Source: Paracoccaceae bacterium
GTDB taxonomy: Bacteria; Pseudomonadota; Alphaproteobacteria; Rhodobacterales; Rhodobacteraceae
DNA length: 64,000 nt
Assembly (NCBI GenBank): GCA_027013095.1
Contig: JALUYI010000011.1
Coordinates: 25,111 to 89,110 of the forward strand
Direction of reading: 5' to 3'
The position numbers and the translations under genes are program-made. Position 1 is the first letter of the stretch. The number at the start of each line of letters is the position of its first letter. The notes beneath the pieces were generated by a model. That model was not told the origin of the DNA. It ran no database searches and worked only from the letters and a program-made list of their open reading frames with translations. Shown in pieces: positions 42,928 through 52,094 of this stretch.

Positions 42928-44237
42928 CAGTCGCGCGGCCTGTTGTCGATGACCCGCACGGCCTTGCCTTGTGAGCGCGCGACCTTGCCGGGCTCACTGG
43001 CGCGCACCTCGGCGGTGATACCGACAGTCGATTTGATCCGGGCGGACAGTTGCTTGGCGGCGGCCTCGCGGGCGTGGTCGTTGGCTGCGCCGGTTGTGGC
43101 CTCGACGTGGATGATCATGTGATCCATCCGCCCCTTGCGAGTCAGTTCGATCTGGAAATGCGGTGCGAGGGTCGTGATCGCCAGCAGTTGTTCCTCGATC
43201 TGGGTCGGAAAGACGTTGACGCCGCGCAGGATGATCATGTCGTCACTGCGCCCGGTAACCTTTTCCATCCGGCGCATGCTGCGTGCGGTGCCGGGCAACA
43301 GGCGGGTCAGGTCGCGGGTGCGGTATCGGATGATGGGAAAGGCCTCTTTTGTCAGCGAGGTAAAGACCAGTTCGCCAAGCTCTCCATCAGGCAGAACCTC
43401 GCCGGTTTCGGGGTTGATGACCTCAGGGTAAAAGTGGTCCTCCCAGATGTGCAGGCCGTCCTTGGTTTCCACGCATTCATTGGCGACACCCGGGCCAATT
43501 ACCTCGGAAAGTCCATAAATATCAACGGCATGCATATCAAACGCATCCTCGACCTCGGCGCGCATCGCGTTGGTCCATGGTTCTGCCCCGAACACCCCGA
43601 CCTTGAGGGGGCTTTCGCGCGGATCAAAGCCTTGCGCGCGGTATTCATCAAGGATCGACAGCATGTAAGAGGGGGTGACGGTGATGCCATCGGCGCGAAA
43701 ATCCTCGATCAGGCGCACCTGCCTTGGGGTCATCCCGCCGGACACAGGTACCACCCTGAGGCCCAGCTTTTCCGCCCCTGAATGGATGCCAAGACCGCCG
43801 GTAAACAGGCCATAGCCATAGGCATTGTGCAGCGTGTCCCCCGGTTTCAGGCCCGAGGCGCGCAGGCTGCGGGCGACCACATCGGCCCACATTGAAAGGT
43901 CAGCAGCCGTATAGCCCACAACCGTCGGCTGGCCGGTCGTGCCGCTTGAGGCATGGATACGCGCAATCCGGTTTTCGGGGACGGCGAACATGCCAAAGGG
44001 ATAGTTGTTGCGCAAATCCTGTTTCACCGTGAAGGGAAAGCGCGCCAGATCTGCGAGCGTCTGCAGATCGTCGGGATGGATCCCGGCCGCGTCAAACTGC
44101 GTTTTGTAGAACGGCACATTGTCATAGGCATGCCGCAGCGACCATTTCATGCGCGACAGCTGGAGGGCCGCGATCTGGTCGCGTGAGGCAATTTCAATCG
44201 GGTCTAGCGTTTCTCGGGCGGGGGTCAGGTCCTGCAT
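42927..44237 (-). CDS. paaK: Phenylacetate-CoA ligase
   Basis: This is a 436-residue adenylate-forming ligase that activates phenylacetate to phenylacetyl-CoA with ATP. Diagnostic blocks are HASSGTTGQPTVVGYT (P-loop), YGYGLFTGGLGIH, YGLSEVIGPGVANEC, YRTRDLTRLLPG and RSDDMIILRGVNVFPTQIE. It lies between the thiolase (10 nt upstream) and the TetR gene in a minus-strand operon. Confidence 0.95.
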   Translation of the reverse strand: MQDLTPARETLDPIEIASRDQIAALQLSRMKWSLRHAYDNVPFYKTQFDAAGIHPDDLQTLADLARFPFTVKQDLRNNYPFGMFAVPENRIARIHASSGTTGQPTVVGYTAADLSMWADVVARSLRASGLKPGDTLHNAYGYGLFTGGLGIHSGAEKLGLRVVPVSGGMTPRQVRLIEDFRADGITVTPSYMLSILDEYRAQGFDPRESPLKVGVFGAEPWTNAMRAEVEDAFDMHAVDIYGLSEVIGPGVANECVETKDGLHIWEDHFYPEVINPETGEVLPDGELGELVFTSLTKEAFPIIRYRTRDLTRLLPGTARSMRRMEKVTGRSDDMIILRGVNVFPTQIEEQLLAITTLAPHFQIELTRKGRMDHMIIHVEATTGAANDHAREAAAKQLSARIKSTVGITAEVRASEPGKVARSQGKAVRVIDNRPRD

Positions 44238-44247
44238 CGGGGTCTCC

Positions 44248-45450
44248 TCAGGTGTTTTCCAACATCAATGCGATGCCTTGTCCAACCCCGATGCACATCG
44301 TGCAAAGGGCTCGTCTGGCACCGGTCTCGTTCATTTCGATTGCTGCAGTCAGGGCCAGCCGGGTGCCGGACATTCCCAGCGGATGCCCCAGCGCAATCGC
44401 GCCGCCGTTGGGGTTCACATGTCCCGCGTCATCGGGCAGGCCGAGGTCACGCAGAACCGCCAGGGATTGTGCGGCAAAGGCCTCGTTCAGTTCAATCAGG
44501 TCAATGTCGCCGATCCCCAAACCCAGACGTGCCAGCAGCTTTTTGGTGGCGGGGGCCGGGCCCATGCCCATGATTCGCGGAGGAACGCCGGCACTTGCCA
44601 TGCCAAGGATACGTGCCTTTGGGGTCAGGCCGTATTTTTCGACCGCCACGCCCGAGGCCACGATCACCGCCGCGGCTCCGTCGTTGACCCCCGAGGCATT
44701 GCCCGCCGTGACGCTGCCTCCGTCGCGAAACGGGGCACGCAGGCTGGCCAGTTTTTCAAGGCTGCTTTGGCGGGGGTGCTCATCGGTATCAAAAATGACC
44801 GCGTCCCCCTTGCGCTGTGGAATTTCAATGGCGGTGATTTCTTTGCCCATCCGCCCCGAGGCAATCGCCGCCGCGGCACGTGACTGGCTGCGATAGGCGA
44901 ACGCGTCCTGATCCTGGCGCGAGATGTTGAACTCTTCCGCCACGTTTTCGGCGGTTTCGGGCATGGAATCGATGCCGTATTGGGCCTTCATCAGTGGATT
45001 GACAAAGCGCCAGCCGATGGTCGTATCGAATATTTCAGCTTTGCGCGAATAGGCGGCTTCGGCCTTTGGCATGACAAATGGCGCGCGGCTCATGCTTTCC
45101 ACGCCGCCGGCAAGGATCACCTCGGCCTCGCCACAGCGGATCGCGTTGGCGGCCATGCCAATCGTGTTCAGGCCCGAGCCGCACAGCCGGTTGACCGTTG
45201 CCCCCGGCACCGTGTCCGGCAGTCCGGCCAGCAGCAGCGACATGCGCGCAACATTACGGTTTTCCTCGCCAGCGCCGTTGGCGTTGCCGATCAGAACGTC
45301 GTCAATCGCCGCCGGGTCGAGGTTGGGAGCCAGCGCGATCACCTGACGGATCACATGGGCCAACATGTCATCGGGGCGCACCGTGCGCAAGCCGCCTCCG
45401 AACCGGCCAATGGGGGTGCGCAGACCCTCGCAAAGATATGCATCGGTCAT
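44248..45450 (-). CDS. paaJ: 3-oxoadipyl-CoA / 3-oxo-5,6-dehydrosuberyl-CoA thiolase
   Basis: This 400-residue thiolase has the nucleophilic Cys in NRLCGSGLNTIGMA, a His in NPNGGAIALGHPLGMSGTR and the second Cys in CTMCIGVGQGIA. The N-terminus YLCEGLRTPIGRFGG fits the PcaF/PaaJ group. In the phenylacetate pathway it would perform the two beta-ketothiolysis steps. It lies 5 nt after paaI and before paaK. Confidence 0.92.
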   Translation of the reverse strand: MTDAYLCEGLRTPIGRFGGGLRTVRPDDMLAHVIRQVIALAPNLDPAAIDDVLIGNANGAGEENRNVARMSLLLAGLPDTVPGATVNRLCGSGLNTIGMAANAIRCGEAEVILAGGVESMSRAPFVMPKAEAAYSRKAEIFDTTIGWRFVNPLMKAQYGIDSMPETAENVAEEFNISRQDQDAFAYRSQSRAAAAIASGRMGKEITAIEIPQRKGDAVIFDTDEHPRQSSLEKLASLRAPFRDGGSVTAGNASGVNDGAAAVIVASGVAVEKYGLTPKARILGMASAGVPPRIMGMGPAPATKKLLARLGLGIGDIDLIELNEAFAAQSLAVLRDLGLPDDAGHVNPNGGAIALGHPLGMSGTRLALTAAIEMNETGARRALCTMCIGVGQGIALMLENT

Positions 45451-45455
45451 GTGGG

Positions 45456-45914
45456 TTATCCTTTGTTTTCCTCAAAATGCACGCCTTGAATGACGCGCGA
45501 GCAACCACGAAAATGTGCAATTACACGGCCCGTCTCGGTGGTGACCTGCACGTCGTAGATGCCATTGCGCCCCTCTTTGGCCGTTTCGCTGGCCACGGCG
45601 GTCAGAACCTCGCCCAGCTGGGCCGGGGTGACGAAACTGATCGTGTTATGTTGTGCCACGACCACCTGATTATAGCTGTTGCAGGCGATTGCAAAGGCGG
45701 TGTCGGCCAGCGTGAAAATAACCCCGCCGTGGCAAATATCATGACCGTTCAGATGGCGGGTTTCAACCGTCAGTGAGATGCTGGCGGCGCCGGGGGCGGT
45801 ATGGTTTAACGACAGCCCCAGATCGGCGGCGGCCCGGTCGCGTTCAAGCATCCGTGCGGCGACCCGCTCGGCCCTCTGCTGCGGCGAAAGGTGGGTGGGA
45901 TAAGGAGCGTTCAT
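45456..45914 (-). CDS. paaI: PaaI hotdog-fold thioesterase
   Basis: This is a 152-residue hotdog thioesterase. The family motif is RHLNGHDICHGGVIFTLADTAFAIACN, including the catalytic Asp in the TLADT turn. It rescues CoA from stalled hydroxyphenylacetyl-CoA-type intermediates. ATG 45914 gives MNAPYPTHLS. An ATG at 45950 would run into the divergent promoter. It is first of the minus-strand paa unit. Confidence 0.92.
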   Translation of the reverse strand: MNAPYPTHLSPQQRAERVAARMLERDRAAADLGLSLNHTAPGAASISLTVETRHLNGHDICHGGVIFTLADTAFAIACNSYNQVVVAQHNTISFVTPAQLGEVLTAVASETAKEGRNGIYDVQVTTETGRVIAHFRGCSRVIQGVHFEENKG

Positions 45915-45952
45915 GGGAGATCCTGTGTTTGCTGTCAAAATGATTTGCATAA

Positions 45953-45966
45953 ACCGACCGGTTGGT
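45953..45966. promoter_or_regulatory. Palindromic operator candidate between paaI and paaZ
   Basis: ACCGACC-GGTTGGT is a 14-nt palindrome with one mismatched pair. It lies 39 nt from the paaI start and 45 nt from the paaZ start, where a TetR dimer would block both promoters. Confidence 0.65.
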
Positions 45967-46010
45967 CAATAGTAAGACTGCCGCGGAATCCAGAGGAAAA
46001 GGAACAAAAT

Positions 46011-48056
46011 ATGACGCTGATGCGCCTTCAGAATTTTGCATGCGGGAAATGGGTCTCGTCCCGTGGGACACCGAGGCCGATCTACGGGGCAACGGATGGC
46101 GCAAAAATTGCCGAGGCGGGCAGTGACGGGCTGGATTTCCAAAAGATGATCGAGTTTGCCACCCGAACCGGTGGACCGGCCCTCAGAGAAATGACCTTTC
46201 ACGACCGCGCCCGCCGGCTGAAGGCCTTGGCCCTTTATCTGCAAGAGCGGCGCACGCAGCTTTACCAACTGTCAACCTTGACCGGCGCCACCTTGTCCGA
46301 CAGCAAGATCGACATTGACGGTGGCATTGGTACGATGCTGGTGTTTGCCTCAAAGGGGCGTCGCGAGATGCCAGACAGCCATGTTTATCTGGATGGGCCG
46401 GTGGAACACCTGTCCCGCGCTGGCAGTTTTCTGGGCCAGCATGTTGCCACACCCCTGCGCGGTGTTGCCGTCCATATCAACGCTTTCAATTTTCCAGTCT
46501 GGGGAATGTTGGAAAAACTGGCGCCCAGCCTTCTGGCCGGGGTTCCGGCGATTGTGAAACCGGCCACCGCGACCTCGTATCTGACCGAGGCCTGCATGCG
46601 TCTGATGGACGAGAGCGGCATCTTTCCAGCCGGCGCATTCCAGTTGATCGTTGGGGGCACCGGCAATCTTCTGGACCTTTTGGGCCCACAGGATATCGTC
46701 AGCTTTACCGGCTCGGCACAAACCTCTCTGATGCTGCGCACCAACCCCAACATCCCGAAAAACGGGGTCCGGTTTCTGGCCGAACAGGACAGCCTGAACG
46801 CATCGGTTCTTGGGCCCGACGTGACACCGGACAGCCCGGAATTCGATCTGTTCATCAAAGAGGCCGTGCGCGAGATGACTGCCAAGGCGGGCCAGAAATG
46901 CACCGCCATCCGCCGCATGATCGTGCCGGACAAGATGCTGGCGCCGCTGGGCGAGGCAATCGCGGCAAAGCTGGCCAGGACGGTGATTGGCAACCCAGCC
47001 GAGCGGGCAACGCAGATGGGGGCCTTAGCTTCTGCAGCGCAAAAGGCGGATGTTCTGGCGCAGGTTCAAAAATTCTCCGGCGAGGTCACGCGCCTTTATG
47101 GCGATCCGGAGGGCTTTGAGGTGGTTGGCGCGGATCGTGACAAAGGTGCGTTTTTACCGCCGATGCTGTTTGTTTGTGCCGATCCCGATGGCGCAAGCAA
47201 GGTGCATGAGGTCGAGGCCTTTGGGCCGGTTGCAACCCTCATGCCGTATCGTGACCTAAGCCATGCAGCGGCCCTGATGAATCGCGGCGGGGGCTCGCTG
47301 GTGGGGTCGGTCATTACCCATGATCCGGCGGTGGCCCGCGAGATCACGCTGGCCAGTGCGGCTTGGCACGGACGGCTTTATTTCAACGACCGCGACAGCA
47401 TGGGGGAAAGCACCGGACATGGCTCGCCGCTACCCCATATGGTGCATGGTGGTCCCGGCCGCGCCGGTGGAGGTGAGGAACTGGGGGGCATCAGGGGCGT
47501 TCTGCATTACATGCAACGCACCGCCATTCAGGGCAGCCCCCGGATGCTGACCGAGATCGGCGGGGTCTGGGTCAAGGGCGCAGAAACGCCGAAGCCTCCC
47601 GCGCATCCGTTTACCCTTGGCTATGACGAGCTGCAGATCGGCCACTCGATCACCACCGAGGCGCGCGAAGTCACACTGGCGGATATCGAACATTTTGCCG
47701 CTTTTACGGGGGATATGTTTTACGCCCACATGGACGACGAAGCGGCGCGCGCCAACCCGTTTTTTCCGGGTCGCGTTGCCCATGGCTATCTGTTGCTGAG
47801 CTTTGCTGCCGGTCTGTTTGTCGAGCCGAACCCCGGCCCGGTTCTGGCCAATACCGGCCTGAACGGGCTGCACTTTCAAAAACCCGTCAGCCCCGGCGAC
47901 AGGATTTATGTCCGTCTGACGGTTGCACGAAAAACCCCGCGCACCGCGGAATATGGCGAGGTCCGCTGGGCGGTAACCGTGTTCAATCAGGAAAACGAGG
48001 AGGTCGCAGAATACGAACTGCTGACCATGGTGGCCTGTGGTCGGCAGGTCCGATAG
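46011..48056 (+). CDS. paaZ: Bifunctional oxepin-CoA hydrolase / aldehyde dehydrogenase PaaZ
   Basis: PaaZ opens the oxepin-CoA ring and oxidises the resulting semialdehyde in aerobic phenylacetate degradation. The 681-residue protein is an aldehyde dehydrogenase domain ([21 protein letters not shown]; Glu in [13 protein letters not shown]; Cys in [11 protein letters not shown]) fused to a C-terminal MaoC-type hydratase domain ([33 protein letters not shown]). ATG 46011 follows AGAGGAAAAGG. It is divergent from paaI across a palindrome. The epoxidase genes paaABCDE are not in this window. Confidence 0.95.
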   Translation: MTLMRLQNFACGKWVSSRGTPRPIYGATDGAKIAEAGSDGLDFQKMIEFATRTGGPALREMTFHDRARRLKALALYLQERRTQLYQLSTLTGATLSDSKIDIDGGIGTMLVFASKGRREMPDSHVYLDGPVEHLSRAGSFLGQHVATPLRGVAVHINAFNFPVWGMLEKLAPSLLAGVPAIVKPATATSYLTEACMRLMDESGIFPAGAFQLIVGGTGNLLDLLGPQDIVSFTGSAQTSLMLRTNPNIPKNGVRFLAEQDSLNASVLGPDVTPDSPEFDLFIKEAVREMTAKAGQKCTAIRRMIVPDKMLAPLGEAIAAKLARTVIGNPAERATQMGALASAAQKADVLAQVQKFSGEVTRLYGDPEGFEVVGADRDKGAFLPPMLFVCADPDGASKVHEVEAFGPVATLMPYRDLSHAAALMNRGGGSLVGSVITHDPAVAREITLASAAWHGRLYFNDRDSMGESTGHGSPLPHMVHGGPGRAGGGEELGGIRGVLHYMQRTAIQGSPRMLTEIGGVWVKGAETPKPPAHPFTLGYDELQIGHSITTEAREVTLADIEHFAAFTGDMFYAHMDDEAARANPFFPGRVAHGYLLLSFAAGLFVEPNPGPVLANTGLNGLHFQKPVSPGDRIYVRLTVARKTPRTAEYGEVRWAVTVFNQENEEVAEYELLTMVACGRQVR

Positions 48057-48088
48057 GTCCTGACCCTGACCAATTGAGCACGCATCTT

Positions 48089-48119
48089 TAGAGCGCAAGC
48101 AACCGGCGCCTGCGGTTCG
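48089..48119. terminator. Possible hairpin between convergent paaZ and znuA
   Basis: GCGC(AAG)CAACCG and GCGGTTCGCGC form an imperfect GC-rich stem in the 72-nt convergent gap. There is no clear T-run on either side, so terminator function is uncertain. Confidence 0.3.
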
Positions 48120-48128
48120 CGCGATGCC

Positions 48129-49088
48129 CTACCGGTGGGAAAAGCAGGCGACGTATTCGTCACCAAGTTTCTTTAACAGCGCTGGGTAAAAAAGCGATGA
48201 CAAAAGGGAATTGCGCCCCAGCGCGTCCAGAATGCGCGGCGTGACGCCTTTCATCTCAACCAGCGCGTTGGCCCGGTCGGCCTGTTTGTCGGCGGGGATA
48301 AAAACACAGCTTGCCGGAGCCTTGGCCAGAGCGCCCTGCAGCTTGGCGATGGTCCCGAGACTTGTGGTTTCTTCGGTGATATTGGTTGCTGCGCCAAGGG
48401 CGTGCAGACCAAAGGCCTGTTCAAAATACTGAAAGGCATCGTGATATTGAACGAACGGCTTTAGGTCTCGGCCTGTCAGCCGTTTCTGGATGCGCGCGCG
48501 GGTAAAATTGATCTCGTCGATCAGACGATCCCGCCCGGTCGCGTAATCGGCGCGATGGATGGGGTCGATGCGGCTGGCCCGTGCGGCAATGACCTTGGCC
48601 CAGTAGATCGCATTGTCTGGGTCCAGCCAACTGTGAGGATCGTATGTGCTGCCGTTCGCCCGGGCGTTCCGGTTGAATATGCCGGTTTTGCGAAGCGGCA
48701 AAAGATGCGTGCCGGGCAGGGCGTTCAGCGTGATTTCGCGCGCGGCAAATCTAGATTGGCGCATCAGCTTGGCAAGACCGGGGGTGGCAACCGGTCCCAT
48801 CCAGATCACCAGATCGGCCCGCCGGATTGCTTGGATACTGGATGGTTTGAGGGTGAAATCATGCGAGGTCATCCGCAAGGGCACCAAAAGGCCCAGTTTT
48901 GCATGCCGCCCGACGACCTCGCGGACGATGGCCAGCACCGGCGCGATATCAGCCACGATCCTGATCTTTGGGGTGGGCGCCGGGGAGGTGCCCGTCGCGG
49001 TTGTTGCGCCAAAGGCTGGGGCGCCCAGCAACGCCAGCGACAAAAGAGACAGTTTTAACATTTGGAACATGTGGTGTGGCCTTGTCAT
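48129..49088 (-). CDS. znuA: Zinc ABC transporter substrate-binding protein ZnuA
   Basis: ZnuA is a periplasmic zinc-binding protein of the cluster A-I family. The 319-residue product has a signal peptide (LSLLSLALLGAPAFGA), then HDFTLKPSSIQAIRRADLVIWMG, DPHSWLDPDN and QYHDAFQYFEQAFGL, which supply the metal-binding His residues. A long His-rich loop is absent. ATG 49088 is chosen. ATG 49106 lies in the operator region. It is divergent from zur-znuCB across a Zur box. Confidence 0.9.
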   Translation of the reverse strand: MTRPHHMFQMLKLSLLSLALLGAPAFGATTATGTSPAPTPKIRIVADIAPVLAIVREVVGRHAKLGLLVPLRMTSHDFTLKPSSIQAIRRADLVIWMGPVATPGLAKLMRQSRFAAREITLNALPGTHLLPLRKTGIFNRNARANGSTYDPHSWLDPDNAIYWAKVIAARASRIDPIHRADYATGRDRLIDEINFTRARIQKRLTGRDLKPFVQYHDAFQYFEQAFGLHALGAATNITEETTSLGTIAKLQGALAKAPASCVFIPADKQADRANALVEMKGVTPRILDALGRNSLLSSLFYPALLKKLGDEYVACFSHR

Positions 49089-49116
49089 TTTGGTATCTCG
49101 CCGCATATAGGGGGTA

Positions 49117-49131
49117 TGTTATAAAATAACA
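49117..49131. promoter_or_regulatory. Zur box
   Basis: TGTTATAAAATAACA is a 15-nt palindrome (arms TGTTAT/ATAACA) that matches the alphaproteobacterial Zur box pattern. It lies between znuA and zur, 13 nt before the zur start, and could repress both directions when zinc is sufficient. Confidence 0.85.
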
Positions 49132-49143
49132 ATAGGGGGGCCG

Positions 49144-49638
49144 ATGGCACAGGAAATCCCGAACAATATCTTTTGTCAGCACGATCATCGCGGATGCAGG
49201 GCCACGGCGATGCGGGGGGCTCGTGCCGCGTGTCGCGCCGCAAACCTGCGCTTGACGCCCATGCGCGCGCGGGTTCTCGAGATCTTGCTGGAATCTCACA
49301 AGGCGCTGGGGGCCTATGATATTCTGGCGCGCCTTCGGGCCGAGGGCCGGTCCAGCCAGCCCCCCATTGTTTACCGGGCGCTGGACTTTTTGGTCAGCAA
49401 TGGTTTCGCGCATCGTTTGGAGCGGCTGAATGCCTTTGCGGCCTGCGCCCACGCCGAGGACCGGCACCAGCCGATGTTTCTGATTTGCGAAAGCTGCCAT
49501 CAGGTAGCCGAGGCCCCTCTGGACCGGCTGGGTCAGGACATTTTCGCTCGCGCCACAAAGCTGGGGTTTCAAGCGCGCTCGCCCGTGGTTGAGGTCAGTG
49601 GCCTCTGCCCGGCCTGTCAGGGGGATGGCGAGCAATGA
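49144..49638 (+). CDS. zur: Zinc uptake regulator Zur (Fur family)
   Basis: This 164-residue Fur-family repressor has the DNA-binding helix region RLTPMRARVLEILLESHKALGAYDIL and PPIVYRALDFLVSNGFAHRLE. The structural zinc site has CESC and CPAC. It is coupled to znuC (4-nt overlap) and divergent from znuA. With Zn2+ it would bind the box at 49117 and shut off zinc import, including its own gene. Confidence 0.93.
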   Translation: MAQEIPNNIFCQHDHRGCRATAMRGARAACRAANLRLTPMRARVLEILLESHKALGAYDILARLRAEGRSSQPPIVYRALDFLVSNGFAHRLERLNAFAACAHAEDRHQPMFLICESCHQVAEAPLDRLGQDIFARATKLGFQARSPVVEVSGLCPACQGDGEQ

Positions 49639-50384
49639 AATCACCCTTGATCGAAACTGTTGATCTTGGCTTGGAATTTCACGGCCACCGGGTCTTGCAT
49701 GACGTGGACTTTGCCATTTACCCCGGCGAGATCGTGACCATCGTGGGACCAAACGGTTCGGGCAAATCCTCGTTTCTGAAATGTCTGATTGGTGCCGAAA
49801 GGCCAAGTCAGGGCGATATTCGGCGGGCCGAGGGTTTGACAATCGGATATGTTCCGCAAAAGCTGCATCTGGATGCGGCCTTTCCCATGACTGTCGCCCG
49901 GTTCTTGCGTCTGGCCAGTTACAAAACGTCGGCCAGCGATATTGCCCAAGCGGTCGGGATGACGGCGATCTCCGGCGTTTTGGACAGCCAGATGTCCACC
50001 CTCTCTGGCGGGCAATTGCAGCGCGTCTTACTGGCCCATGCGTTGATCGGTGCGCCTGATCTTCTGATTCTGGATGAGGCGGCACAGGGGCTGGATCAGC
50101 CGGCGGTGGCCGGATTTTACCATCTGATTGAGGATGTCCGCAAGCAGATGGGCTGCGCGGTTCTGATGGTCAGCCACGATCTGCATGTCGTCATGAGCGC
50201 CTCTGATCGGGTGATCTGCCTCAATGCTCATATTTGTTGTCAGGGAACGCCGACGATCGTTTCAAACGCGCCGGAATACCGGCAGTTGTTCGGGGCCGGA
50301 ACCGAGGGGACACTGGCCCTTTACCGGCACGAGCATGACCACCGGCACGACCCGGATCACGCGGGAGAGTCCCATGCCGGTTGA
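49635..50384 (+). CDS. znuC: Zinc ABC transporter ATP-binding protein ZnuC
   Basis: This is a 249-residue ATPase with Walker A GPNGSGKSS, signature LSGGQLQRVLLAHAL, Walker B LLILDEAAQGLD and the H-loop MVSHDLHVVM. The C-terminal tail is His/Asp-rich (HEHDHRHDPDH), consistent with zinc handling. It overlaps zur by 4 nt and znuB by 11 nt. Confidence 0.95.
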   Translation: MKSPLIETVDLGLEFHGHRVLHDVDFAIYPGEIVTIVGPNGSGKSSFLKCLIGAERPSQGDIRRAEGLTIGYVPQKLHLDAAFPMTVARFLRLASYKTSASDIAQAVGMTAISGVLDSQMSTLSGGQLQRVLLAHALIGAPDLLILDEAAQGLDQPAVAGFYHLIEDVRKQMGCAVLMVSHDLHVVMSASDRVICLNAHICCQGTPTIVSNAPEYRQLFGAGTEGTLALYRHEHDHRHDPDHAGESHAG

Positions 50385-51171
50385 TTTTCTGTTGCGGGTC
50401 AGCTTGGCGGCGGTGGGGGTGGCTCTGATTGCCGGCCCGCTGGGCAGTTTTGTCTTGTGGCGGCGGATGGTTTATTTCGGTGACACGATTTCGCACGCGT
50501 CGCTGCTGGGTGTCGCGCTGGCCTTGGCGCTGAATCTGCCGGTCATGCTGGGAGTCCTGCTGGTCGCCTTTGCGGTTGCAGCGGTCATCGTGACGGCCAG
50601 CGGACGGTTTTACCATGTGGATACGCTGCTGGGTGTCGCGGCCCATTCGGCGCTGGCGTTGGGGCTGGTTGCGGTCTCGTTTCTTGACGGGGTCAAGGTG
50701 GATTTGCTGAGCTATCTCATCGGTGACATTCTTGCCGTGACTTGGCGGGATGTGGCGCTGATCGGCTCGGGCGTGGTCCTGAGCCTCGGCCTTGTGATCT
50801 GGCGTTGGCGGGCGTTGCTGATCTCTTCGCTTGACCGGGATATGGCGCTGGCGCATGGCGAAAACCCGGCGCGCGAAGGCCTGTTGTTCACTCTGGCCCT
50901 CGCGGTTTTGGTGGCTGTCGCAATCAAGGTTGTCGGGGCGCTTTTGATTACGGCGCTTTTGATCATTCCGGCAGCAGCGGCGCGATTGTGGGCCGATACG
51001 CCCGAGAGGATGGCCACGCTTGCCGCCCTCATCGGTGTTGTTGCGGCGTTATCGGGTCTGGCGGGGTCGTTCCGGTTTGACAGCCCAACGGGGCCCAGCA
51101 TCGTTGTTGCGGCTCTTGTGTGCCTGTTGCTGGCCGGCGCGGCGCGTATGGTTGGGGGCTGGCGGGGATGA
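50374..51171 (+). CDS. znuB: Zinc ABC transporter permease ZnuB
   Basis: This is a 265-residue ABC-3 family permease with seven or more helices. The typical start is VSLAAVGVALIAGPLGSFVLWRRMVYFGDTISHASLLGVALALAL, and the later segment is IKVVGALLITALLIIPAAAARLWA. ATG 50374 overlaps znuC and is preceded by GGGAGAG. It completes zur-znuC-znuB. Confidence 0.94.
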   Translation: MPVDFLLRVSLAAVGVALIAGPLGSFVLWRRMVYFGDTISHASLLGVALALALNLPVMLGVLLVAFAVAAVIVTASGRFYHVDTLLGVAAHSALALGLVAVSFLDGVKVDLLSYLIGDILAVTWRDVALIGSGVVLSLGLVIWRWRALLISSLDRDMALAHGENPAREGLLFTLALAVLVAVAIKVVGALLITALLIIPAAAARLWADTPERMATLAALIGVVAALSGLAGSFRFDSPTGPSIVVAALVCLLLAGAARMVGGWRG

Positions 51172-51175
51172 AGGC

Positions 51176-51216
51176 TTGGGGCGCTGCCCCAAACCCCGGA
51201 GTATTTGTCACAAAGG
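51176..51216 (+). repeat. Dispersed 'GTATTT...CAAAG' intergenic element
   Basis: TTGGGGC-gct-GCCCCAA hairpin, then AACCCCGGAGTATTTGTCAC and AAAGGAG. It is nearly the same layout as 25400-25445. It lies just after znuB in the convergent gap with the enoyl-CoA hydratase gene. Confidence 0.6.
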
Positions 51217-51308
51217 AGATGACCGGATCGGGCTGGGCGTGTTGGTTTTTTGCCTTCCACGCAAGATGTGCAGACCGCCTGATCTTGCGTTATTGTCATG
51301 CCGCAAGG

Positions 51309-52094
51309 CTATTTTCCACGCCATACGGGATCCCGCTTTTCGACAAAAGCGCGGGGGCCTTCCAGATTGTCCTCTGAGCCATAGAGGATATCAACGGTTG
51401 CCAGTTGGCGTTTTGCGATCCGGTTCATGGTGTCCTGAAATGTGCTGTCCTCGGCATTGCGGACGATCTCTTTGATCGTAGCATAAACCAGAGGCGGGCC
51501 GCTGGCGATCAGTCGGGCCAGGTCGCGCGCCGCGCCGATCAACCTGTTAGCCGGGACGATCCGGTTCACAAATCCCCATCGGTGCGCTTCTTCGGCATCC
51601 AGCCAGCGTCCGGTCAACAGCATCTCCATGGCGATGTGATAGGGGATGCGCTTGGGCAGCTTGATGCTGGCGGCATCAGCCACTGTGCCTGAGCGGATCT
51701 CGGGCAGGGCAAATGTTGCGTGTTCTGCAGCCAGAATGATGTCGGCTGACAGGGCCCATTCCAGCCCGCCGCCGCAGCAGATTCCATTGACGGCGGCGAT
51801 GACGGGCTTGTTCAGGTCGCGAAGTTCCTGTAGGCCGCCAAAGCCTCCGACGCCATAGTCCCCATCGACCGCGTCACCCTCGGTTGCCGCCTTCAGGTCC
51901 CAACCGGGGCAAAAGAATTTTTCCCCGGCCCCGGTAATGATTGCGACCCTGAGAGCGGGATCGTCCCGAAACGCGGCAAAGGTTTCACCCATCAGGCGCG
52001 AGGTTTTCAGGTCGATGGCGTTCGCTTTAGGTCGGTCCAGGATAACCTCCAGAATGCCATCCGACGTGGCGGTTCTAATCGGTATGCCGGTCAT
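51309..52094 (-). CDS. Enoyl-CoA hydratase family, carnitinyl-CoA dehydratase-like
   Basis: This 261-residue crotonase-fold enzyme has an oxyanion hole region ITGAGEKFFCPGWDLKAA and a second block AAVNGICCGGGLEWALSADIILA. The CaiD-like GLEW motif and PEIRSGTVADAASIKLPKRIP point to carnitinyl-CoA (crotonobetainyl-CoA) dehydratase or a close relative. It overlaps the upstream CoA ligase by 4 nt. The actual acyl group is not determined. Confidence 0.82.
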   Translation of the reverse strand: MTGIPIRTATSDGILEVILDRPKANAIDLKTSRLMGETFAAFRDDPALRVAIITGAGEKFFCPGWDLKAATEGDAVDGDYGVGGFGGLQELRDLNKPVIAAVNGICCGGGLEWALSADIILAAEHATFALPEIRSGTVADAASIKLPKRIPYHIAMEMLLTGRWLDAEEAHRWGFVNRIVPANRLIGAARDLARLIASGPPLVYATIKEIVRNAEDSTFQDTMNRIAKRQLATVDILYGSEDNLEGPRAFVEKRDPVWRGK

